A DNA stretch of 46,840 nt. Origin: a virus. Positions 37,030-46,129 of this stretch are shown piece after piece. The stretch is taken from positions 1 through 46,840 of the IMG/VR virus record IMGVR_UViG_3300033143_002990. One strand, given 5' to 3'. Position 1 is the stretch's first letter, and the number at the start of each line of letters is the position of its first letter. Under the pieces are notes generated by a model that was not told the origin of the DNA, did no database searches, and was given only the letters and a program-made list of their open reading frames with translations. Made by a program: the position numbers and the translations under genes.

Positions 37030-37715
37030 AATGTAACCAGCTCCTTTGGATAGAGCTGAATCGTGCCCAGCGAAGAACCGCCATCTGGCGCCTGAACGTT
37101 GTTGAGTCCAAACGTGACAAGCGGGGCCGATGGGGATGGCTCAATTGGCATCTTAATTACCCATCGCTCGCCCTTTTTAGGAACTCGCACAAGGCTGAGC
37201 AATGACATTGTAACTATTGGCTCCTCCAACACAACCGGCTCACCGGTCGTGAGGCTGATTTCTATTTTGCCATATTGAGTCATTAGAGCCTTGAGCGGAG
37301 CGCCGGTCTTGGCGTGAGTCTTTAGCCAGATGCCGCCCGGCGTTAGCAACTCGACTGGCATTCCAAAATACTCAATTGAAAGCTCGTCGTTGTTTTCTAC
37401 TATCATATCGCGGATGTTCTTTTCCGCTTCTTGTTCCGTTGTTGCTGAAGTCGGACTACTAAAAGCATCCCCCTGCTCCATCATAACACCAGCAAGCTGG
37501 GACACGGCCATGAATTGATACTGGCCATCGCCCGGGCTAATAACAACGTTGCCGTCGCCGATTATATAGTCGTCCGCAAGAACCCAATCGCCGCTGTCAT
37601 ATTTGCGGTAAAAAACAAACGTCCAATATGTAACATCCTGCGCGGTAATATATACCGTATGGACTCCGCCGGAAGATTCAATATTGGTGATGGTTGGGGC
37701 CTTTGGAATTGCCAC
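37026..37715 (-). CDS. Unknown neck protein with Ig/FN3-like N-terminus
   Basis: 229 residues. Residues 1-80 (MAIPKAPTITNIESSGGVHT, YWTFVFYRKYDSGDWV, QYQFMAVSQLAG) read as a fibronectin-III-like sandwich. The C-terminal part (YFGMPVELLTPGGIWLKTH, YGKIEISLTTGEPVVLEEP) resembles head-tail joining proteins. Position between capsid and gp37-like genes favours a connector. It overlaps the next gene by four bases. Confidence 0.55.
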   Translation of the reverse strand: MAIPKAPTITNIESSGGVHTVYITAQDVTYWTFVFYRKYDSGDWVLADDYIIGDGNVVISPGDGQYQFMAVSQLAGVMMEQGDAFSSPTSATTEQEAEKNIRDMIVENNDELSIEYFGMPVELLTPGGIWLKTHAKTGAPLKALMTQYGKIEISLTTGEPVVLEEPIVTMSLLSLVRVPKKGERWVIKMPIEPSPSAPLVTFGLNNVQAPDGGSSLGTIQLYPKELVTL

Positions 37716-37717
37716 GT

Positions 37718-38014
37718 TTATTTCTCCGCAGATAAATACTTAATGCCAAGGCTCTTCTCAATACGGTCAAGGCTACACTGAACATGCTTTATTTCTGATT
37801 CTATAACCGCCTGCCCGGTGCGAATCGTAGAAATGTCTGAAAAGTGGCGACCCTTTAGCTCTGATATTTCAGCCGTAACATGGTCGCGCCGCTTTTCTAT
37901 CTTTGCAGAGTTTTCTTTTATTCCAATGTTTAGTGCGGCATATAAGAGGCCGCATACGGTGATGAGGGCGCCGATTACAATAACTAAAAATTGTGTCTTC
38001 TCTTTGGTGGCCAT
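37718..38014 (-). CDS. Single-pass membrane protein with coiled coil (lysis-accessory candidate)
   Basis: 98 residues from ATG at 38014 after AAGGAG. Transmembrane segment FLVIVIGALITVCGLLYAAL near the N-terminus, then a coiled coil (ENSAKIEKRRDHVTAEISEL, IESEIKHVQCSLDRIEKSLG). The plan recalls XhlA-type haemolysin or i-spanin proteins. Being alone among virion genes and directly behind a terminator is unusual. Confidence 0.65.
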   Translation of the reverse strand: MATKEKTQFLVIVIGALITVCGLLYAALNIGIKENSAKIEKRRDHVTAEISELKGRHFSDISTIRTGQAVIESEIKHVQCSLDRIEKSLGIKYLSAEK

Positions 38015-38027
38015 GTGCACTCCTTGT

Positions 38028-38064
38028 AAAAAAACGGGCCGGCCAATCTACATGACCGACCCGT
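38028..38064 (-). terminator. Rho-independent terminator within the late region
   Basis: On the minus strand ACGGGTCGG (38064-38056) pairs with CCGGCCCGT (38042-38034) with one G:T, followed by seven T (38034-38028). It separates the head module from the neck/tail module, so tail genes need partial read-through or another promoter. Confidence 0.8.
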
Positions 38065-38087
38065 CTATTCTTGTATTGGCGTCCAGC

Positions 38088-38498
38088 TTATTTGGCTGGG
38101 TTGGCCGTTTCGTCGTCGCTTGCGGTTTTTACTACGCCGTCTGGGTCGACCGGCGTCTTGCCGCCTGTTTCTGCCTTGGCCTCCGCCGCTGCCTTGGCCT
38201 CAGCCGCTGCCTTGGCCTCCGCCGCTGCCTTGGCCTCCGCCGCTGCCTTGGCCTCAGCCGCTGCCTTGGCCTCCGCCGCTGCCTTGGCCTCCGCCGCTGC
38301 CTTGGCCTCCGGAGAGCCCTTCGGGTGCTTTGGCGCAGCCTTTTCGTCAAGGTCTTTGATAAGCCCGTCCTTCTTGAACGCCGCCTGCTGCTTCTTGTTC
38401 AGCGCCTTGGCCGGGATGACCTCGCCCTTCTTGACAAAAATTTTCTTCTTGCCAATAAATATTTTGAGTGACCCTTCGCCATTCCATACTAGTTGCAT
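38088..38498 (-). CDS. Protein with alanine/lysine/glutamate hexapeptide repeats, unknown function
   Basis: 136 residues, ATG after GGGGGACG. Residues 1-55 (MQLVWNGEGSLKIFIGKKKI, VIPAKALNKKQQAAF) are a small ordered domain. About 62-110 are near-perfect AEAKAA hexapeptide repeats encoded by an 18-bp tandem repeat, giving a long charged helix. The tail is Asp/Gly/Thr-rich. It sits just after the major capsid gene, the place of head-completion or connector proteins. Confidence 0.65.
   Translation of the reverse strand: MQLVWNGEGSLKIFIGKKKIFVKKGEVIPAKALNKKQQAAFKKDGLIKDLDEKAAPKHPKGSPEAKAAAEAKAAAEAKAAAEAKAAAEAKAAAEAKAAAEAKAAAEAKAETGGKTPVDPDGVVKTASDDETANPAK
38173..38310. repeat. 18-bp tandem repeat, about 8 units
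   Basis: The word GCCTTGGCCT recurs at 38173, 38191, 38209, 38227, 38245, 38263, 38281 and 38299, exactly every 18 bp. Units differ mainly at one third-codon position (CTCC or CTCA), which keeps the encoded hexapeptide. Unit number probably varies between isolates. Confidence 0.95.
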
Positions 38499-38536
38499 AC
38501 GTCCCCCGTCCTCTTTCTTTTCTGGCTAGCCAGTTA

Positions 38537-39742
38537 TTAGGCCAGCAGTGTGTGTCCGCGCGCAATCGCGTCCGTGTGCGTTGTGATAAGAATCGGAGCA
38601 ACCTGCGTGCGGAGCGTCACAACCTTCTCGTTCTCGCTGTAATACGCGCTGAAGTAGAACCCGCTCATTGGAAGCGGACGCGTCTTGCTGATGTTTGCCG
38701 GCATCGGCGCGGACTTCGGGTCGAACCCAAATGTCTCGCGGTACAGCGAGTCGCGAGTTGGAGTCGAAGGCAAAAGCTCCGGGGGTCCGAGGTATAGGTC
38801 GCAGCGCGCGCCAGAGTTGGCCACAATGACCTCGTCCTCTGGCATGTACTTTGTGCTTACGCCAACGCCCGGTGGAACCCAGCGAGCATTGTAGGAGAAA
38901 ATCTCCAAGTCGTACTTGCCGGCGATTACGATGCGGCCCCAGTGCTTAGCTCCGTTGGCTACCATCTCGGAGAACACAGCTGGCGTTGTCAAGCCGGTGC
39001 CAATCTGCACAAGCTGATAGCGGCGAATGTCTGCGCGCTCTTTAACCTCTGCGTTCCTAATGAGCGCGTCGAGCGCACGGTCGCCCATTAGGATGAAGTC
39101 TGGGTCTAGGAACCCGTTTTCGAGAACCTTCTCGCACAGGTCCTCGATGTCGCCAATAATGTCGGCGCCAACTTCGTTCCACTTCGTTACCGGAGTGAAG
39201 GTGTTGTCTACATTCCGACCGGTGTCGTAGATGTAGTTAGGGTCTACCGTACCCTCAACCGCGACGTGCTTGCCGGTGCGGTATGCGTCGGACGCAAGGC
39301 CCTCGACACGGCGGTGGCAAAGGCGAACTTGCTCGTCGTGATGGTCCCGGGCCATCAGCTGCATCCTGCGCTTGCGGGATAGCTGTGACTCAGAAGACTC
39401 GCCCGGGCGACGAAGCTCGAGCTGGTCTGCGCTGATTGGAGTCTCCTCTTCAATTAGCGGGAACGTTCGGACGATTGTCTCAAAGTTGTCGCCAACCGGA
39501 CGAGGGTTGTCGGTGCGCTGACCGACCTCTCCGCGCTTCACGAGCTGTGCGGCCTCGCGATTGCCGTGCAAGATGTCAATCTTGACGGCGCTTCGGTCTT
39601 TCGAGAAGATGGTGCGCCCCGGCGCCTTCCCAAACAAAGACATAAACGCCGCCGTTGAATACATCGTCTTGCGAGTATCCAGTAGGCCCGCGTTCACGCG
39701 TGTATACAGGTCAGTCTCTAGCGGCGTGCTCTGGTTAGCCAT
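38537..39742 (-). CDS. Major capsid protein (lambda gpE family)
   Basis: 401 residues, ATG after AAGGAG. GVSTKYMPEDEVIVAN, SGFYFSAYYSENEKVVTLRT, and the final VAPILITTHTDAIARG follow the phage capsid E pattern; RRPGESSESQLSRKRRMQLMA is the long helix region. It lies next to a gpD-like decoration protein and a protease, as in lambda-like head modules. Confidence 0.9.
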   Translation of the reverse strand: MANQSTPLETDLYTRVNAGLLDTRKTMYSTAAFMSLFGKAPGRTIFSKDRSAVKIDILHGNREAAQLVKRGEVGQRTDNPRPVGDNFETIVRTFPLIEEETPISADQLELRRPGESSESQLSRKRRMQLMARDHHDEQVRLCHRRVEGLASDAYRTGKHVAVEGTVDPNYIYDTGRNVDNTFTPVTKWNEVGADIIGDIEDLCEKVLENGFLDPDFILMGDRALDALIRNAEVKERADIRRYQLVQIGTGLTTPAVFSEMVANGAKHWGRIVIAGKYDLEIFSYNARWVPPGVGVSTKYMPEDEVIVANSGARCDLYLGPPELLPSTPTRDSLYRETFGFDPKSAPMPANISKTRPLPMSGFYFSAYYSENEKVVTLRTQVAPILITTHTDAIARGHTLLA

Positions 39743-39777
39743 GTCTAAAACTCCTTACCCTTTGGGTTCTGGTGTGC

Positions 39778-40209
39778 TTAAGCTGTCATCGACCTTGTAG
39801 GAATCAGGTAGATGCTGCGGGCGATTAGGTCGTCCTCCACAGTATGGGTATTGACGCCGTCAACAATAACGTCGTCCTTCGCGCGCCCGTTTTCAAATAC
39901 AACCCGCGATTCGTCAAGCTGGACGTCGCCAATCACAACCTCTGCCTTTGGAATAGAGGCTGCCGCAATGTCTGCGAAGGCAATGTCTGGCCCAAGGTAA
40001 ACGGCAGACGCCTTGGATGCCCCGGTTGTCAGCGCCAGCTCGCGCAGCGGTGTATATTCATCATCTGCCGCAACGTGTGCCAATACCGTGCCGTGAAGCA
40101 GGTCTGTTGTTCGGCCGGGAAGTTGTGCAAGCGTAACCTGCCTCTTCATCGACCAACCGCCAATAACCGTGCTGCGTGTGCTCAAGTTTGCATTGTTCTG
40201 TACTGCCAT
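39778..40209 (-). CDS. Head decoration protein (lambda gpD-like)
   Basis: 143 residues, ATG after GAGGGAG. Beta-rich with HGTVLAHVAADDEYTPL, ASKASAVYLGPD and DDLIARSIYLIPTR, the layout of HDPD-type decoration proteins that stabilise the expanded capsid at three-fold positions. Position just upstream of the capsid gene matches the lambda gene order. Confidence 0.82.
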   Translation of the reverse strand: MAVQNNANLSTRSTVIGGWSMKRQVTLAQLPGRTTDLLHGTVLAHVAADDEYTPLRELALTTGASKASAVYLGPDIAFADIAAASIPKAEVVIGDVQLDESRVVFENGRAKDDVIVDGVNTHTVEDDLIARSIYLIPTRSMTA

Positions 40210-40271
40210 GAGTGTCTCCCTCGTTCTTTATTGACGACCGGCCCCTTAATCGCGGCCAGACTTATATGCCA

Positions 40272-41351
40272 TTACTGGTCGTTAGACAAATCCTTGACTA
40301 GCGCGTCTGCGTCGGCCTCGGACGATACAACGCCCTTGTTTCCGCCGTCAGAGCCGAGCTGCCCCGGGACGCCGTCAACCGACGCTTTAGATTCGGCCTT
40401 CGCGTCTGCGGACTTGGCGCGCTCCGCTGTCATGTCTTCTTGCGTTACAAGCGCGAGGAACACCTCTTTAGCCATCTCCCCAGAGAGGGTTTTGACCGCC
40501 TGTTTCTTAAACACGGCGTCATACGCGTCGCTGGCAAGTACCGGCGATACAGCCTTAACGAGCTCATCAAGCTCCTTCTTTGCCGCGTCTTTTGCTTCCT
40601 TCTTGGCTACCGCAACGGCAGTCTCGATGGCGGCCTTGTACTCTGCTGCCGCGACAGCGTCTTTTGCGAGCAATTCTTTTAGCGTCATGTCTTGACCCTC
40701 CTCGGTCGTTGTATTGTCTGGTTCTTCCTTTGCCGGGACCCGAACAAGATCCGGCGCTTTAAAGCCGAATGGCTCAAGTGATTTTGTTAGTATTGGCGCG
40801 CTAATCCGCATGCTTTTTAACGCCAAAGTTAGTGCGTCTTGGTTCGCCGGGACTGGAACGGAAGAAAACTCTAGCATCTCCCACTCTTCTATGTTCCAGC
40901 CGCCCGTGTTGCGACCATCTTTGTCTTTTATCCACTCCCACTTGAGCGGAATAAAGCCAACAGACCAAGCATTCAGAACGCCTATTTTTACCAACGCCCA
41001 GACCTCGCGGGCCAGCTCCGTCTCCTTGTGGAAGCGCGGCCTAGCAACAACTGCCCCGTCTTGCGTAATCGTTTTTTGGCTGCGGCCAATTGGCAGCGCG
41101 CTGTGTGAGTTGTGTCCATATAGCACGGTTGGGTTTCGTCTGTAGTTTTTAAGCTTTGCACCCTTGGGGTTCAAAACGTCGCCATACCGGTCGACAGAGT
41201 CCGTAGATACGACAACAGTTAATTCTCTTTTTTCTTCGTCGAGTTCCGCCATCTTTGACGGCTTCGCGCCCTTCATGACGAGAACGCCGCCCTGAGTTGC
41301 CTCAAAGGCGCCGCCTTCTCTTACAAAGTCATTGAGTGTTGTTTCGCTCAT
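40272..41351 (-). CDS. Prohead protease fused to scaffold-like C-terminus
   Basis: 359 residues, ATG after AAAGGA. N-terminal HK97-type protease: VVVSTDSVDRYGDVLNPKG, NPTVLYGHNSHSALPIG (catalytic His), NAWSVGFIPLKWEW (catalytic Ser) and LEFSSVPVPANQDAL. The region beyond residue ~215 is a charged helical stretch (LKELLAKDAVAAAEYKAAIE, AKDAAKKELDELVKAVSPVL) suited to internal scaffolding that is degraded during maturation. No separate scaffold gene is seen. Lambda itself uses a different (ClpP-like) protease. Confidence 0.88.
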   Translation of the reverse strand: MSETTLNDFVREGGAFEATQGGVLVMKGAKPSKMAELDEEKRELTVVVSTDSVDRYGDVLNPKGAKLKNYRRNPTVLYGHNSHSALPIGRSQKTITQDGAVVARPRFHKETELAREVWALVKIGVLNAWSVGFIPLKWEWIKDKDGRNTGGWNIEEWEMLEFSSVPVPANQDALTLALKSMRISAPILTKSLEPFGFKAPDLVRVPAKEEPDNTTTEEGQDMTLKELLAKDAVAAAEYKAAIETAVAVAKKEAKDAAKKELDELVKAVSPVLASDAYDAVFKKQAVKTLSGEMAKEVFLALVTQEDMTAERAKSADAKAESKASVDGVPGQLGSDGGNKGVVSSEADADALVKDLSNDQ

Positions 41352-41426
41352 TCGTTCCTTTGCGCCCCCCAGCTAAAACAAAATACTAAACTTGTTGTGG
41401 TCAATCAAGCGGTATTTTGAGAAATA

Positions 41427-43037
41427 TCAATCTTTATCACCCTCGGCCTTGTCGTCTTCTTCGCCGGGGGCCTCTTTGGTTTCAGCGACACCATTCCAAG
41501 GCGCGCCCGGCATCTCTGCAAAGTCGACGCGGTTTTTGCGAATGTTTGTCTTGATATCTGACCCGTTAAGATCGCGGGCCTCCCGCTGCAAGCTTGTTAG
41601 ACTCATTTTCGCATATATCTCGCGGGCCTTTGCGTCCCGGAGCGGGTCTATGTTTGGAATAGACTCGCCAACCCATTGACACGATGACCAAGCGCGACGA
41701 AGCAGCGGGTCTTTCCAGCCCGGAGCGGATATGCGCCCGGCGGCAATCTCCTCCGCAAGCCAAGCTCCATAGGTCGGGGTGTTAAACTTAACACCAACGT
41801 CCGTGCGCATTTTGTTTATGTGGACCCATATTTGTTTTAGCGTTCCGCGACTCGCAGAATAACTACTGCTAAATTTCTTCTCTATGAATTCAACAGACGA
41901 GCCGGCGGCAGCGGCCAGGTTATCAAAAACCGCGCCGCTAAACGCCTTGTAGTCGTCGGCGGGAGCCTCGGTCTTGTGCATAACTATTTTATCGCCGCGC
42001 TTATTGTTTACAAGAACAACATCGCCAACACCAAGCTGAACCTTTTTGTTGTTGGTAAAGGTTAGTGGGTCGATTGCGGCCTGCTGTGCGGCCTGTTTTT
42101 GGGCCTCTCCCGACAATCCACCTAATGCGAGTATCTCGTCCGCGCCCATCCCCTCCCACGGGTGGCCTGACGTCTGTTGCATGTTCTCCGTGGACATCAT
42201 TATTGCCGACTGGTTGATTGCCTTGCGGAGCATCGTTGCGTCAAGCATCGTTAGGTCGGCCAGCGTTTGTAGCAACACGGCCAGCTTAGAGAATCCTCTA
42301 CCCTGACCGCCATATTCTTTGTTATAGCCGTGAATCATAAGCGGTCGGCCAGACTTCCTGCCCCACTTCGGTATTTTCTTCTCGATGAAATAGCCCGGCT
42401 TCACTGGGTCGGCAATCCATACCTTGTACCCTATCTCGCGGCCGTTTTTGTCCCGAACGATTCCATCGTCTTGATAAAGCTGGGCGTAAGTTGACGTCAC
42501 GGCGTTGCCGCGTATTTGGTTGGCATCCATGATATTAAACATTAGCGGAGAGATTAGCCTCTTGCTCGACGAATAAGCGTATGTTGAAAAGCTCTCGCCG
42601 TCCCTGTCGTAACATAGCATCCAAAGCTGCTGGGTCTGGTTATAGTTCATTGTGCCGTCTACGCTTTGCTCCGGGTCGTTAGCAAACAACTCCCAACGGC
42701 GCTCAACATCGGCAGCCCACGCTTCCATCTCCTCGTGACTTCTGCCAAGAAGCTCCGCCACCGGAGTTGCCTCAAGCTTGAGCCCAACACCAATGGTCGC
42801 CTCAACCATATTGTCGATTAATGCGCGCGCGCGCAGGCTTTCCATGTGCGCCCGGCGAGTATTCATCCGCGTCTCTCGATGATAGATAACCTTGTCGGTT
42901 CCGCTATACGGAAGCCCGTCCTCGAACAGCGCGCCGCCGCCATCGCCGCCAATTACATGATAGTCTAGACCTTGATTCATTGGCGCGGACTTTGTTTTTG
43001 TCCCACGCCGGAGCCAGCGCTTAAATCCCTCGAACAT
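41427..43037 (-). CDS. Portal protein (lambda gpB family)
   Basis: 536 residues, near lambda's 533. YHRETRMNTRRAHMESLRAR, VEATIGVGLKLEATP, WELFANDPEQSVDG, GKRSA-type surroundings (SGRPLMIHGYNKEYGGQGRG), ASRGTLKQIWVHINKMR and YGAWLAEEIAAGRISAPGW match the lambda portal family. The C-terminus is acidic. The start overlaps the preceding stop (TAAATG). Confidence 0.9.
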   Translation of the reverse strand: MFEGFKRWLRRGTKTKSAPMNQGLDYHVIGGDGGGALFEDGLPYSGTDKVIYHRETRMNTRRAHMESLRARALIDNMVEATIGVGLKLEATPVAELLGRSHEEMEAWAADVERRWELFANDPEQSVDGTMNYNQTQQLWMLCYDRDGESFSTYAYSSSKRLISPLMFNIMDANQIRGNAVTSTYAQLYQDDGIVRDKNGREIGYKVWIADPVKPGYFIEKKIPKWGRKSGRPLMIHGYNKEYGGQGRGFSKLAVLLQTLADLTMLDATMLRKAINQSAIMMSTENMQQTSGHPWEGMGADEILALGGLSGEAQKQAAQQAAIDPLTFTNNKKVQLGVGDVVLVNNKRGDKIVMHKTEAPADDYKAFSGAVFDNLAAAAGSSVEFIEKKFSSSYSASRGTLKQIWVHINKMRTDVGVKFNTPTYGAWLAEEIAAGRISAPGWKDPLLRRAWSSCQWVGESIPNIDPLRDAKAREIYAKMSLTSLQREARDLNGSDIKTNIRKNRVDFAEMPGAPWNGVAETKEAPGEEDDKAEGDKD

Positions 43038-43310
43038 TTACCACCGCCTTACTCTGGCGTGCAATACCCGGCCGCCGTTAAGGTCTAATATCAACTCCTC
43101 CTCGCGCTCGCGAAGGTCTTTTTGCATTGCCCGAAGCTCGCTTAGCGACCTCCGTTTGGTCTCGTGGGCGCCATCTGCACCAGTTGACATTTTGAATGAC
43201 TCAACGTCGCCCTTGACGCCAAGTGCAATCTTGATGGCCGCGCGGATTTCTATAAGCTCCTCTTGAACCTCGGCGAGCTCTTCTTCTTTTTGTTGGCGAA
43301 TTGCGCTCAT
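43038..43310 (-). CDS. gpW/DUF6148-like head-tail joining protein
   Basis: 90 residues. Helical N-terminus (QQKEEELAEVQEELIEIRAA), then an AIKIALGVKGDVESFKMSTG hairpin and RSLSELRAMQKDLREREEEL helix, the usual pattern of the small gpW-type proteins between terminase and portal. The ribosome site (GGAAGGGG) is rather distant. Confidence 0.7.
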   Translation of the reverse strand: MSAIRQQKEEELAEVQEELIEIRAAIKIALGVKGDVESFKMSTGADGAHETKRRSLSELRAMQKDLREREEELILDLNGGRVLHARVRRW

Positions 43311-43353
43311 GCTGAAAATATACCCCTTCCCAGACGTCTAATAAAGCGGTTTT

Positions 43354-44085
43354 TTAAGTTTTCGGTACGAATGGCTTTGTTAACTTGTTAAAATGGGTTT
43401 GATAAAACTGGGCCGTTGTCCTCTTATTAACAGCCTCCTCTACCGCTGGCCGCATCCATTCGACGCGGCTAATTCTGATATTCTTTCGAGATTCGTCTTT
43501 AATCATTTTAATCGGCCTGATTTTATTTCGCCCGCGCCCAACTCGTCGACCAAAAAACACATATACGCCAGCCTTCAGATTGTGGGTGCTTTTAGTTATT
43601 CTAAACGCACCCTTGTAATTTGCTTTGTCCAGCCTGCGTATATGCCAAAGCTCCCTGCCGGGCATGATACGAACAATCTCGCCAAGCGCATCAAATCTAT
43701 ATTTCCTTTTCACCGATTTGGAAAAGTCCCCACCACGGGAGAATGCGGTCGGGATAGAATAGCCGCGAATCTCGCCGCCCTCTTCTTGTTCTTTTAGCCC
43801 AATAAATGGTGAGCTTCTTTTGCCCCATGTTTCCCTTGCGCCCATAATCGATTGCATAGACGTCGTGTCGCGACCCTTGGCCCACGTGATACGCAGGGAG
43901 CTTGCTAGGAAGTTTGCCCGCCGGATAATATACCAGCGCGGCAGCGTCGCCGTCTTGGCCCGCGCACGGGTTGCACGTGCTTGGTCATTTAGCACTCCGC
44001 GAACTATTGCCGCCTGCTGTGACGGACGCTGTATTTTCAGCTCTTTCGCGAATTGGCGCAGCTGCCTATCGTCAACGCTTATCAT
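43354..44085 (-). CDS. Putative minor virion protein between terminase and portal genes (tail Z-like)
   Basis: 243 residues. ATG at 44085 (MISVDDRQ) lies 8 nt after AAGGA; an ATG at 44094 is an alternative. The sequence is very basic (QARATRARAKTATLPRWYII, KYRFDALGEIVRIMPGRELW, RRVGRGRNKIRPIKMIKDES). RWYIIRRANFLASSLRI and a VYVFFGRR core resemble prophage minor tail protein Z/neck proteins. Assignment is weak. Confidence 0.6.
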   Translation of the reverse strand: MISVDDRQLRQFAKELKIQRPSQQAAIVRGVLNDQARATRARAKTATLPRWYIIRRANFLASSLRITWAKGRDTTSMQSIMGARETWGKRSSPFIGLKEQEEGGEIRGYSIPTAFSRGGDFSKSVKRKYRFDALGEIVRIMPGRELWHIRRLDKANYKGAFRITKSTHNLKAGVYVFFGRRVGRGRNKIRPIKMIKDESRKNIRISRVEWMRPAVEEAVNKRTTAQFYQTHFNKLTKPFVPKT

Positions 44086-46129
44086 CAATAGCATCCTTCA
44101 TCTCGCGCAGACGCGCTTGGTGCATCGCCCCGATTACGGCGCGGACGGTATACCGCTCCTCCGCATAAGTCTTGGTCTTGCCGGCCAGCACCATCTTGGC
44201 CCGGGCCGTATTCACAACCGACTCCAAGAACTCGTCGGCGGCGCACCACGCATACACCTTGCAGTCGAGGGCTTCGTTGTTTCTATTCTTGGCCTTGTGA
44301 AAGCTAAGGTCTTTGCGCTGCTCCTCCGCCGTCAACATCTCAAAATAGTGGTCCGGGTAGTCTCGCGGATGGTCTGGGAACTTCGCCCGCTGGTCAGCCT
44401 CCTGCGACCGGGGAACGCGCAGGCTATCATAAATAACTCGCTTGTAATAATTGGTCGACACGTCCACGCACTTCTGCCCAGCCTGCATCTTGGCGGTAAA
44501 GCGCGTAAACGACTTAACGCTCATCTCGTCGCCGCGCTTCTTGTCTTTTTTGAGCGCCTGAAAGCCCTTGACCGGAACCAGAAACGGATACCTCATACAA
44601 AATTCATATACAGCCTGCGTCCGAAGCCCGTCGCCGGAGTCTATAAATATCCGTTTAACCGGAACAAACGTGCCGTCCATCCGCCTATATTTCAGCTGCG
44701 AGTCTTCTATCCACTTCAGCATCTTAGCCCAAGCGCCAGAGCTGGGATCGTTTGTGTGGCCATAGAAGACCTTATATTCTATCGACCAAGTCTTCAGGTC
44801 AAGTCCGGTGCCAAGCATCTCTATCTCGAGACGTGGCAGCGATGCCTTCCACGGGTCTTTTCCTTCGCTCATCATTTGTGCGACCGTATTGTCTATTTGC
44901 TTATCAGAATACGTGGAATATATCTGCTTCCCCTGCTGGACGTCTGCGCCGCCCGTAATAAACAAAACCTCGTCCGGAGGCTCGCACGACTTATAGCTGC
45001 CGCGATGTTCTATTGCCTTCTCCATAGAAACGCGCAAGCCCGTTTCTTTGTACGTCAGTCCCTGTACTAGGTTTCTGAAGTTTTGCGCGGCAAGCGGGGA
45101 CGAATGTGATTTGATAAACTCCTGCGCTACCTGAAGCCAAGTCATAAGCGGTGAATACAAAGCACTCAGATGGAAGCTTGCGATGTGGTCAAACTCCGGC
45201 TCCTTTTGCGGCACCCATATCCCGCCCCGCAGCATGTAAGGCTTCTTCGTTTCTTGTATACAGGCCCCGCAGTGCTCGCATACATAATAGACCTCGTTGT
45301 TGCGTATTCGCCCGGAACTCGTCGACCATGTAATGCCCCCGGTGTCGCCGCTGTCTATCTTTAGCAGCTGGCGCTTGTTACATTCTGGACACGGCACCCA
45401 GTACTGGCGCATGTCGCCTTCTTCATAAAGCTCCGCAATCTTAGAATAGCCCTCTATTGTCGGCGTGCTTGATACATATATCTTTTTCAAGTTGTGCCAC
45501 GCCTGCGCACGCTTTTTAACAATATCAAATGGGTTGCCTTCATTTTTAAGATTCTCAACCCAGCGGTCTACCTCTTCGCAAACAACAATCCGCTTCGTTT
45601 CGGACGCCAGCTGCGACGCGCTCTGGGCGCTAGCAACGTCTAGCGTTCCTCCGTCAAAGGTCTTGGAGTATATTTTGTCGCCGCTCCGGCGCGTATCAAG
45701 ATGGCTTGAGTCCCGCAGCTCCAGACCCATGCTTTTAATGCGCGGCATCATTCTCTTCTTGAGCCACTTGCTTCCTGCGTCGAGCGTTGCGGTGGCACAA
45801 ATAATTTCAGAAGGAACCTCAGACATAAAATACGCACAAAATATCTCGCCAATTGTTGTCTTGGATATTTGAGCGCCGGACTGAAACACCACCTGATTGA
45901 TTGGCGACTCAGGACTAAGGCACGCCAAAATTTCTTCACAGTATGGCGACCGAGACATCTTAAACTTCGCACCCTCAAGCGGGCCGATTGGAATAATAGA
46001 ACCCTCTGCGTATTCGACTAAGCTCTGCTTGCGAGCCCGCGTCGGTCGCGCGGCAACCATTGAGGAAAGCCACGCATAGTCGCTGACCTCTGGCGCCAGC
46101 TTTATGTCACTCGCCTGATTGCTGTTCAA
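44072..46129 (-). CDS. Terminase large subunit (GpA family)
   Basis: 685 residues. ATPase: VVFQSGAQISKTTIGEIFCAY (Walker A variant typical of GpA), KRIVVCEEVDRW (Walker B). Zinc-type CPECNKRQLLK ... CEHCGACI lies in the middle, and the nuclease half has RIFIDSGDGLRTQAVYEFC and DHYFEMLTAEEQ. It cuts and translocates DNA into proheads. It overlaps the small terminase by 23 bases. Confidence 0.92.
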   Translation of the reverse strand: MNSNQASDIKLAPEVSDYAWLSSMVAARPTRARKQSLVEYAEGSIIPIGPLEGAKFKMSRSPYCEEILACLSPESPINQVVFQSGAQISKTTIGEIFCAYFMSEVPSEIICATATLDAGSKWLKKRMMPRIKSMGLELRDSSHLDTRRSGDKIYSKTFDGGTLDVASAQSASQLASETKRIVVCEEVDRWVENLKNEGNPFDIVKKRAQAWHNLKKIYVSSTPTIEGYSKIAELYEEGDMRQYWVPCPECNKRQLLKIDSGDTGGITWSTSSGRIRNNEVYYVCEHCGACIQETKKPYMLRGGIWVPQKEPEFDHIASFHLSALYSPLMTWLQVAQEFIKSHSSPLAAQNFRNLVQGLTYKETGLRVSMEKAIEHRGSYKSCEPPDEVLFITGGADVQQGKQIYSTYSDKQIDNTVAQMMSEGKDPWKASLPRLEIEMLGTGLDLKTWSIEYKVFYGHTNDPSSGAWAKMLKWIEDSQLKYRRMDGTFVPVKRIFIDSGDGLRTQAVYEFCMRYPFLVPVKGFQALKKDKKRGDEMSVKSFTRFTAKMQAGQKCVDVSTNYYKRVIYDSLRVPRSQEADQRAKFPDHPRDYPDHYFEMLTAEEQRKDLSFHKAKNRNNEALDCKVYAWCAADEFLESVVNTARAKMVLAGKTKTYAEERYTVRAVIGAMHQARLREMKDAIDDKR

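Noticed and set aside
38173-38310. CRISPR-like array
   Set aside because: The 18-bp units are directly adjacent with no spacers and are inside a reading frame. No CRISPR array was found in the window.
38118-38471. Long plus-strand frames over the 18-bp repeat (leucine/cysteine/arginine or proline-rich repeats)
   Set aside because: All frames are open because the repeat unit is a multiple of three without stops; only the minus-strand frame has a good start site and fits the operon.
41352-41426. Possible leftward promoter before the protease gene
   Set aside because: TTGACC and TAGTAT words are present on the minus strand but only about 10 bp apart; other pairings are weak.
43820-45070. 416-codon plus-strand frame
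   Set aside because: Antisense to the terminase large subunit and its neighbour, with composition of a shadow frame and no ribosome site.
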